NCBI RefSeq assembly: GCF_001624695.1
Contig: NZ_JSEP01000008.1
Span: 62,001-126,000 of the forward strand
DNA from: Labrenzia sp. OB1
GTDB taxonomy: Bacteria > Pseudomonadota > Alphaproteobacteria > Rhizobiales > Stappiaceae
Length of the DNA: 64,000 bases
Direction: 5' to 3'
In this document: piece after piece, positions 54,756 to 63,700 of the stretch
How positions within the stretch are numbered: position 1 is the stretch's first letter
How the letters are laid out: each line of letters starts with the position of its first letter
Position numbers and translations under genes: made by a program
The notes under the pieces: generated by a model
Told to the model about the DNA's origin: nothing
Seen by the model: the letters and a program-made list of their open reading frames with translations, nothing else
The model's database searches: none

Positions 54756-55267
54756 GGTTTTTGGCTGTTTTCCCCGTCCGGTGAGTTGCCGCTGAGAAGC
54801 TCGGCAAGTCGAACGGCGGATATCATCAGGAGGAGCGCGAAGCCGATCAGGGCCGGTGCGTAGAACACCCAGTTCGGCAGACCCAGCGACGGGGTGGAGA
54901 ATTTCCAGGCCCGCGACAGAAAGGACTGAAAGCCGACGAGGGTGATGATTGCGAACGCCAGGACGGCGAATTCGCTGAGGCAGTTAAGGTAGCGGCCCAG
55001 TTTTTCTGGAAGGCTCGTCGGCACGATGTCGACGGCCACATGGCGACCCTGCAGGGCCAGAACCGGCACGCCCAGGAACACGAGCGAGACACCGCAGAAA
55101 CGGGCCAGTTCATCCGCCCAGGGCATCCCAATATCAAGCATGTTGCGACCGGCAACCTGTGCGACGATCAGAATGGCCATGAGTGCCAGAAGGAATACGG
55201 AAACGGTCCGGCAAAGACGTGCGGAGAGCATCAAGGCCTTTCGGCTGACTGAAAGAATGCTGCTCAT
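54752..55267 (-). CDS. TRAP transporter small permease (DctQ type)
   Basis: A 171-residue four-span membrane protein with the DctQ signature WADELARFCGVSLVFLGVPVLALQGRHVAVDI. ATG 55267 is chosen because the longer open frame upstream (to 55405) overlaps the binding-protein gene and is not DctQ-like. It lies 31 bp after dctP and overlaps dctM by 4 bp. Confidence 0.9.
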   Translation of the reverse strand: MSSILSVSRKALMLSARLCRTVSVFLLALMAILIVAQVAGRNMLDIGMPWADELARFCGVSLVFLGVPVLALQGRHVAVDIVPTSLPEKLGRYLNCLSEFAVLAFAIITLVGFQSFLSRAWKFSTPSLGLPNWVFYAPALIGFALLLMISAVRLAELLSGNSPDGENSQKP

Positions 55268-55298
55268 GACCGCCTGCTCTTTTCCGGACCGTCTGGTC

Positions 55299-56333
55299 TT
55301 ACTTGATCGCTCTGATCTTGTCGTAGAGCGCACCGTATTTTTCGCCGAAGCGCTCATCGACAAGTTTTTGCACCGATTCCCGGAAGGCCTCGACCTGGAG
55401 CCCATCGTCCGGTCCGATCACGGTCATGCCAAGATCACGCAGCGCCTGCGTGTCCTTTTCCTCATTTTCCTCGATCGCCTTTGTCGCGCGCTCGCGGATT
55501 TCACTGGCGGCGGCAGTGATGGCTGCCTTTTGTTCATCGGACAGTCTCTGCCATGAGTCCTCGTTCATGACGACGACTTCGGCGTTGGACATGTGCCCGG
55601 TCTGCATCAGGTGAGACTGCACTTCGTAAAGCTTGACATTGAGAACCACGTTGACCGGGTTCTCCTGGCCAGCGACCACACCGGTTGCCAAGGCTGTCGG
55701 CACTTCGGACCAGTCGACGGGAACAGCTGCCGCGCCCAGGCCCTCGACGGCCGTGGTGTAGATCGGAAACGGTACGGCGCGGATTTTTTCACCGGCGAGA
55801 TCTTCAGGAGACCGAACGGCCTTGTTGGCGGTCAGGTTCCGGCGCCCGAAATAATGGGCATAGATCACCCGGATGTTCGCGGCTTCGATCAGCCCCTCGT
55901 TCAGTTCCTGCATGACCGGCGAGTTAACGTCCATGACCTTCATGAGGTGGTCGACGTCGCGGTAGAGGTAGGGCGTGTCGAGTGCCGCAAACGGCTCATA
56001 CAGGGATCCGATACCGCCGGCCGTGTTGTGGGAAAAGTCAATCGTTCCCAACGATACGGCTTCCGCCAGCTCCTTCAGCTTTCCAAGCTGGGAGGAAGGA
56101 AACACCTGCACTTCGATGTCACCGCCTGAATGTTTTCCGACGGCTTCGGCGAACCAGTCTGCCTGCGCACCAGCGACACTTGCCGGCTCGTTGTTGTGGG
56201 CATAACGCAGCGAAGTCGACTGTGCCGACGCCAGACTCGGCAGCATTACAGAAGCCGAAGCAGCCATGCAGAGCGCAAGCGCCGACCTGCGGGTCATACG
56301 GCCGGTGCAGTGAGCCAGGATATTACGTTTCAT
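55299..56333 (-). CDS. TRAP transporter substrate-binding protein (DctP type)
   Basis: A 344-residue periplasmic binding protein with a twin-basic-like, Sec-type signal peptide (RMTRRSALALCMAASASVMLPSLASAQ). The DctP layout is present: LRYAHNNEPASVAGAQADWFAEAV, IEVQVFPSSQLGKLKELAEAV, and the carboxylate-binding Arg region GEKIRAVPFPIYTTAVEGLGAAAVPVDWSEVPTAL. The conserved Arg implies a carboxylate group on the ligand, in keeping with an acid sugar. ATG 56333 has GGGAGG 5 nt upstream; ATG 56336 is also possible. First gene of the six-gene TRAP/VOC/RLP/kinase operon. Confidence 0.92.
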   Translation of the reverse strand: MKRNILAHCTGRMTRRSALALCMAASASVMLPSLASAQSTSLRYAHNNEPASVAGAQADWFAEAVGKHSGGDIEVQVFPSSQLGKLKELAEAVSLGTIDFSHNTAGGIGSLYEPFAALDTPYLYRDVDHLMKVMDVNSPVMQELNEGLIEAANIRVIYAHYFGRRNLTANKAVRSPEDLAGEKIRAVPFPIYTTAVEGLGAAAVPVDWSEVPTALATGVVAGQENPVNVVLNVKLYEVQSHLMQTGHMSNAEVVVMNEDSWQRLSDEQKAAITAAASEIRERATKAIEENEEKDTQALRDLGMTVIGPDDGLQVEAFRESVQKLVDERFGEKYGALYDKIRAIK

Positions 56334-56493
56334 CATTTCCTCCCTTGATGTTTTTTGATGGGTCTTCTCTGGCTGCTCAAACTCCTCACAGCAGAAAAAC
56401 CGATGACTTGACTTGAGGCTAGGAAACCGCATGCTTCTGGTCAAACAAGATTTTTTGAGGTTTATTGAGGTGTCTTCAAAACTGCCCGGCAAA

Positions 56494-57555
56494 ATGCGCG
56501 CGCCTTCGGAACGGGTGCCTCTCATGAACGACGTCGCGGAAATGGCCAATGTTTCGCTTGCGACCGTCGACCGGGTCCTGAACCGGCGCAAGGGCGTCAG
56601 GTCGCGCACCGTCGAACGGGTGCTTCGGGCCGCGCTTGACCTCGGCTACATGGACGCGGCGGAACTCGAACGCCTGCAGAATCCGCGCCCGCCGAATATC
56701 GCCTTCCTGATCCCCATGGGAGGCAATCCCTATTTCCGGCTTCTGGGAGAAAAGCTGAAAGAAATAGCGCAGACGACGTCCCGCGATCAGACGCAGGTAC
56801 GCTGCTTTTTCATCGAGAGTTTCAACGCCGCCGCTCTGGCCGCCGCGGTCCGCCATCATGCGAAATGGGCCGACGGCATCGCCTTCATGGCCATCGACCA
56901 TCCGCTGGTGCGCGAAGCGGTCGAGGAACTCGGAGCAGCGGGATGCAGGATCGTGACGATCGTTTCCGACCTGCAGCATCCCGCACGTGAAGCCTATATC
57001 GGTCTTGACAATCAGACGGCTGGACGCACGGCGGCCTATCTGCTCGGACGCTTCTGCCGATCCGACACGGGCAGTGTCGCTCTTGTCGCGGGAAGCCGGA
57101 ATTACCGGGCGCATGCCGAGCGGGAAATGGGCTTTCTGGGATTGCTGGAAGAAGAATATCCGAACCTTCGCATTGTCGGCATTCGCGAAGGACGTGACGA
57201 TCGCGACCGGAATTACCGCCATACGATCTCTCTTCTGGAGCAGAACCCGGATCTGGTGGGGATCTACAATGTCGGCGGCTCTTCCGATGGTATCGCCAGG
57301 GCACTGAGAGAAAAGGAAAAGTCCCAGGAAGTCATCTTCATAGGACATGGACTTACGCCCGACACGCGCAGATTGCTTATCGAAGGGTCGATGGACGCGG
57401 TCATCAATTCCGATCCCGACGCCATCATCGAAGCGGTTCTCAGGTTGCTGGGCAAACCGAAAGACGAAAACCCCGCAGGGCCTGCCTCCGTCAAGATGGA
57501 AACCATCTTCCGCGAGAACATCCCGCAGTTCAGCCGGCCCAGGGATCAGTCATGA
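56494..57555 (+). CDS. LacI-family transcriptional regulator
   Basis: About 353 residues from ATG 56494. The helix-turn-helix and hinge are near the start: LMNDVAEMANVSLATVDRVLNRRKGVRSRTVERVLRAALDLGYM. A periplasmic-binding-protein-like effector domain follows (NIAFLIPMGGNPYFRLLGEKLKEIA, AYIGLDNQTAGRTAAYLLGRF, VGIYNVGGSSDGIARAL). GTG 56470 or ATG 56413 are alternative starts. None has a strong Shine-Dalgarno. It is divergent from dctP and probably controls the acid-sugar operon in response to its substrate or an intermediate. Confidence 0.92.
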   Translation: MRAPSERVPLMNDVAEMANVSLATVDRVLNRRKGVRSRTVERVLRAALDLGYMDAAELERLQNPRPPNIAFLIPMGGNPYFRLLGEKLKEIAQTTSRDQTQVRCFFIESFNAAALAAAVRHHAKWADGIAFMAIDHPLVREAVEELGAAGCRIVTIVSDLQHPAREAYIGLDNQTAGRTAAYLLGRFCRSDTGSVALVAGSRNYRAHAEREMGFLGLLEEEYPNLRIVGIREGRDDRDRNYRHTISLLEQNPDLVGIYNVGGSSDGIARALREKEKSQEVIFIGHGLTPDTRRLLIEGSMDAVINSDPDAIIEAVLRLLGKPKDENPAGPASVKMETIFRENIPQFSRPRDQS

Positions 57556-57763
57556 GGTGAACCGGGCCGGCCGTAGTCCTCGACAATCACCGGCGGGAGT
57601 TCACTACTGGGCATGTTGTGCTTTTGCTTCCCTCCAGACCTTCGAAAACCTTCCGCAGGTGGACGGAGATGATGATCACGACGTGTCTCAGCAAGCCATG
57701 ATGGATTCCGGTCGTTCTGCCTACATGATTGGCCTGCAGAACAGTCGCCAGAAAGAAACCCAC

Positions 57764-60700
57764 TCATGCATCCTCGACGTCCTGCCGCTCGGCCTCATCC
57801 CACACTTCGCGAATCCGCACCACCTCACTGCTGTGGCCACTGCGCTTGGCCATAGTGAGTGACGACATCAGCAGCCTTTTCGCTGAAGCCACCCTGCGCC
57901 GTGCCAGAAGCACGCGCGAATAGTCTGTCATGATCCTGTTAAGTCGCAGGGTCATGTCGTTTCTACGCGCTATGGCCATCGCCTTGGTCATTAACCGGCC
58001 CGAACTCGAATGGTCCCCGGCGTTGTAAAGCATCATTCCCTGGGCATGCAATGTGTCGACCAGCAGCGAATCCAGTCCCATGACCTCGGCATAGCGTTGC
58101 GCCTCCCGCAGCTTGACCCGGTCAGATAGCACCCGCTCCCAGGGTTGTTCCAAGTGACGCTGAGACACCCAGACTTCGCTGACCAGTATGAGGTGGCGAA
58201 CATCCTCATGCCCGCCCTTTTCGGAATAGTCCCGTGCCCTGGCCAGATAGGACCAGGCTTCGTCCGCGTCATCCGGCGCGACCAGCAGAGCCAGATGGCG
58301 CAGAAAGATTGCCAGGGCACGATCTTCCTGATCGTTCGAAAGCGCCCGAGCGACCTTCAGCAATTCGAATTTTGCCTCGCGCCGTCGGCCCTGTAGCAGG
58401 GCGATAAGCCCGAGATATCCCTTTGCCAGATGCGCCACTCTCCTTGTTCCGTTGTCTTCGGTCGAAAGAATGGCCTTCAGGCGCGCCTCGGCACTGGCAA
58501 GCCGTCCCCGCTCGTATTGAATGATCGCCAGGTTGAGCGAGAGCATGTTGTGCATGCGTCCGCCGTCCAATTGCCCCTCGATTTCGCGATTGATGAAGAT
58601 CGCTTGCCGTGCATGGCCAATCGCCTCGATGAGGGCGCCCTGCACGAGGCAGGTCACGGCGACCTCGTTATAGAGCCAGACAATCTCGTCGATATAAAGC
58701 GCATTGACCCGATACTTGTCCGGATCGGCATCGTATTTCCGCAGCGCCTCTTTCCCGGCATTCTTTTCTTGCTCTCCTTTCTTTCCCTGTTCGAGTTTCC
58801 TTTCCTGCTCGGTTTTCAGATCCATGGCGTCGCTTCTGGGCTGGTCATGCACAGCCCAGGCCTTGCGAAGAATCCAGCGCAGGCGGACACGGTAGGTCTC
58901 GAAGTGCCCGCGTTTGCGGATGAAATCTCTGCCGGTCATGTCCTCGTCGAAACGGGACACCGCAGCGATGGAAAAGCAGGTGCGCGCCAGGGAAAGTCCG
59001 GCCCGGAGCGCCTGCACCCGGGTAATCACGTCGTCAGTGTTGAAAATCGGCGCGTTGCGCGCAGCATCCTTGTGGCGGATATCCGGATATTGGCTAAGCC
59101 CAAGCAACAGCCGCCGAAGGAACAGGTAGCCTTCCGAAGACAGCCGCACCACCCTCGATGGCATCGATGCATAGAGCGTCGGCGAAAAACTGTTTGCCGA
59201 AACCGGTGGGGCCGTCAGGTGACCGAGGCCATGGAAACAATAGCCCTGGATCTGGCGATGGAGAGCATATCGAAATTCGCGCTCCGCGGCCCAGCCGTCG
59301 AAAGCCTGCCGAAGCGGCTCGTAGACTTCCACCGGCATCCGGTCGCCGGCGTTCTCCGAAACTTCATGCAAGCGTGCGAGCTTGTTCAACCGGACAAGCT
59401 TCGGATGCGGTTTCAATCGAAACACCAGGCCGCGCTCGCTCATGGCAGCCAGGGCCATTGCAACCATGCGCCGCCGGCTGAGATTGGGAACAAATTGCAC
59501 CTTGTTGAAATAGTCGCGAATGTCCGGCAACCGGACCAGCACGTTGGGACTGACCGGACAGCCCAGAACCGCGATATTGCGCAAAAGCAATGTGTGCAAT
59601 TCCCAGTCATTGTCCGGGTCGCCAATGATGGACGTTCGTCGGCAGATCGCCATCACCGTATCCAGGACCACATCCTCCTTTGCATTGGCACTGGTATTGC
59701 GCAGATCCGAAACAATCTTTTCCAGCATCTCGTTGACGATCTCGCCGCCCCGTACGAAAGAGCGGTTCGAAAAGACCAGATGTTCGGCAGCGGCGAGCAA
59801 AATGGTCAGACAGAACCTGTTGCCCGAAAGCAGGCTGGTGAGGTCCTGCCAGTCACGGCTGTCCTCGGAGCCATCGTCTGGAACGAACTCCCCAAAGAGC
59901 CAATTTTTGAACTGTTGAAACGTGTGCTGAGTGACCGGCTGGTCGAAGTCAAAGTCGCTTTTGGTACCTGTTTTGGCCGCGAAGTCCTCGAACGCCTCCC
60001 GTGCCGCCTCAGCCACACCGATGTGAAAGTCTCTTCGCGTCCTGAGGTATTCCGTATTCACTTCCGGCGGAAAATCCCTGTCCCAGAGCCCCTGCCGGTC
60101 CTCGCGAAGTTTATCGGCCAGGCCCTTGATCGTTTTGTCCAACTCTTTGGATTTCTCATTGGTAAACGGGTCGTCTTGCGAATCCGCAGCCGTTTCCCGC
60201 TGGCGGAGTTTTCTCGCCAGCAAAAGCGCGATGGCCAGGGTCGAAAAATTGTCGACCAGAAACCTCGGAGGGTCTATGTCCCTGGCAAAATGGACGTAAG
60301 TGAGATATTTTTTTGGGCGGGTCTCTCCGTTGGAGGCCTCATCGCCTGTAGTCGGGGTTTTTCCAGTTTTCTCATCCGGCTTTTCGATCCAGTCGACCTT
60401 GCCGACCTCAGCTCTCTTGCGGATGGCATAACGAATGTCTTCAGCAAGTTCAGGTGAAGCGCTCGTTCCGCGCGGATAGGTGTCACCGCCTTTCAGGAAG
60501 CCGCCCATCTTGCCGAGATCGCCGATCGCAATCAGGTCAAACGGCAGGTCCTCCTGTTCCTCGGCCCCTAGAAACCTTAGGTAGTCGGCGATTTCACAGT
60601 TCTTGGGCTGTTTCCTGTCATCGAAGAGCAATTCGACGGCGTTTATGCAGATGAGCAGTCGCGGATTTCCGGAAACAAGGAAAATATTGCGGCCCTGCGC

Positions 60701-63700
60701 TTCCTCCGCGGCTTCCTTGAAGGCCCGCATCAATTGCTTGAATTTTTCGGTTCTGGGCAGTCCGGAAATCTTGTTCCGCAGCCTTTCCGTTTCCTGCGCG
60801 ACGCCCGTCACATTCGGATCTTCTTCCTTGCCTTGCCACAGAACCTCCAAGGCCGCCGTGTCTTCGCGCAGAAGGTCCCTGAGACGTTGGAACCGTTCTG
60901 CGTCATTGGGTCCTTTGCCGGGCCACAAAGTTCGCCTTTTAAGAATGCCGAGCAGGTCTTTGCCAAACCGGTTCCGCAAATGCTTGTGTTTCTTGAGTTC
61001 TGACCCGAAACTCTCCAAGAGCTCGTACTTTTTATCCAATGGCCTGTCGGGGCCGCCCCCGTTGCCGGCCCCGCCTGCAAACTCTTCAAAACCCGTCCAG
61101 CTTTGCTCCTCGTTCGGCTGTTGGCTCAAGAAAGTCTGAAAAGCGAACCAGACCTCGCTCTTCTCGTGCCTCTGCCGGGTCAGAAACTCCTCGAAAGTTA
61201 CTCTGGCAAATTTTTTGTTGTGAGGGTTAGCAGCCACCTTCAATTGCGCGACCGCGCGGGTCAGATGTTCGTTGAGCATGTCGAACACTGATGCCACTTC
61301 GGTGGCGAAGCTCAGGTTTATGAAGATGCTAGATGTAAATGCAGGAAGGTTTTGCGAGGGCTTCGACTTGCCGGGCTCGCCATTTTCAGGCGGAATTTCC
61401 TGCTGGTCTGTTCCATGCGCCGCGCGAATGTAACTCGAAAGGCCCAGACGGGTGGCCAGGGTTGAGAAGAAAACCCCCTTGCCCTGCCCCCGATCAGCCG
61501 CGACGGCATAAATGACACGGCCGTTTTCTGTCCGGGGGGCATGGTCGGACTGGGCTACGTCATAGATGAATTTGTCGAAGACACGTACGCCTGTCTGAAA
61601 TTCAGGAGGATAGGCCGTTTCGTCCTGATGATCGACGTTGTAGTCCGGTGCCGTGAGGAAATTGCAGCGCCGCATGTCGGTGATGATGCTTTCAACTCTG
61701 TGGCGGATCACGCGTTGAGGCAGCCTGATCTCCTGACGGCGCTCCCCTTCACTCACGAGCGTTTCGCGGGCAATGCCGTTGTTGCAAACGACTTCCTTAA
61801 ACGCCTCCGTGAGGGGGATTTTCTCATCGGTGATTTCTTCGAACTGGGATTCCCGCACAGGCGGGATCGTCTGCCAGTCCTTCCACCAGGCATGCCATTC
61901 CTTTTCCAGTCCCTCCAAAGACGCGTTCAGGCTGCTGGTCAGGAACGCTCCCTTCAGTCCGTTCAGCGCTTCCTTGTAGGCGTTCAGGCTGCGAAGCGCC
62001 TCGCAATAATCGGAATACTCTTGTTTTTTCACGGCCTGGCGCATCAGGGCTGAAAGTATCTGGCAATAGAATTTCGTAAATTCCGTCCCGTCGATCTTCT
62101 GATGACGGTGAGAACTGCCTTTCATCAGGCTTTGGTGCCGACGATTGGTGAAATGGCAATTCTGGATCTCAAATTGATCCACCAGTTCGTCATGTGTCAC
62201 GAGAGTCTCACCGTCGGCGACCCCCTGAAACGCCTCGTCGGAAAAATCGAAGTTTTTCTTGTACTTTGGAGTGTCTGGATCGCAGTTTACGATCCTTGCC
62301 AAGAGGAATTTCAGCACAAAGACGTCCTTGGATTTGCCCTCACTTGATTTCGGCACGACCAGTTCCTTGCCGAGCTTCCCCATCTTGTCCCGAAGGGTTT
62401 TGAGTTCCAGCAGCGGCTCGTACCCCAGCGCTTTGTATTTTTGCTCGATCTCCTTGTTTGATTTTTTATCCTTTGCTTCCGGGGTTGCTTTCTGATGCTC
62501 CCGACTTTCGTCCTCCGCCCCCTCGTTTGCGATTTCTTTTAATTTTTTGAGCCTTCCTTCGGCTGCCTCTTCGAGGATCCCAATCAACTTCATGATCTCA
62601 TGCAACCAGTCGATGGACTGATGACGAACGATCCTCACCTCTCCGCCATCAACTTCTCTGACCGGAACCTCTCCCCCACCGAAGAACATCGTGTGGGCGC
62701 CGTACCGCAGATAGAGACCCGCCGCCATTTTCGTCCGGCTGTCGAAATCCTTGTCCGCAGGAAGCAGCACGATCGAGCGGTAGCCGACGGACCGGTCCTG
62801 ATCCGACATGAACTGGCGGAGCGGGCGCAACACATCCGCTTCCTCCATTCCGAGCCCAAGGAAAAGAATTGGCGTCGCCGCGAACGCCATGAGAATGCTT
62901 TCGTCCACCACCGACCTATCGGGGTCGTTGCGGAGATAGAGATCCATGTAGTCGCGTTCGGTCGCAACGATGCTGTCATTTCGCGTCGCCCGCCCGTGAA
63001 GGTGAAAGATGGAAACGTCCGCCCCGGTTCCTCCGGCGGAAAAGGCAAGCAGATCCGTCGCAGTCTTTCCCGCAAAGGTCTGGTCCCGCATCAGACCACC
63101 GAGACCATTTGTCCGGAAACGCTTTGGGTCGTCTGACGGAACGTCCTTGGGATCCAGCAATGCCTTGTGCGGGTCGAAGTGACGATACCCCTTGTCCTGA
63201 TAAAGACGTTCGATTTCAAAGTCGTAATTGGTTGTCAGATACCGCCGGATACGAAGACCCTCGCTGATTTTTTCGAGGGGATCGAAACGTCGGGCCATGA
63301 TCGACCTGCGCGACTGGAAATCCTCCGACGTCGGCAAGCCAAGATCGTCCGGTTTTTGTCTGTCACGGTCCTCCCCTGCATGGAAAAATGCCCCCGGGCT
63401 CTCAAGAAGTCTGTAGACAACCGGCAGCAGAAACCGCGAGGTGGGTGTCAGATAGATGCGATTGCTGTCGAGCAAGGCGGAACGGTTATCGTCCAAATAG
63501 TTTTCATAGAAATTGTCTATGATTTCCAGAAGACCGTGCCAGTTCTTCGGGATCTTGTCTTTGTCCTTCACTTCCTTAATCAACGTTTGGAGGCGAGCAA
63601 TCTTGAACGGGGTCAGGACCTTGTAGCGGTCGGGGCTTTGCCTTATTCCATCGATGTTTCTTTTGAGATTGCTGTTTTTCGTGAAGGAAATGTCTTCGCG

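Noticed and set aside
57556-57763. CRISPR array or retron-type RNA next to the giant SIR2 gene
   Set aside because: No repeats, spacers or structured inverted repeats were found in this 208-bp gap. No CRISPR array was seen anywhere in the window.
58430-60457. 675-codon plus-strand frame inside the giant SIR2 gene
   Set aside because: Antisense shadow. The minus-strand translation has clear TPR-like structure here, while the plus-strand product has no recognisable features.
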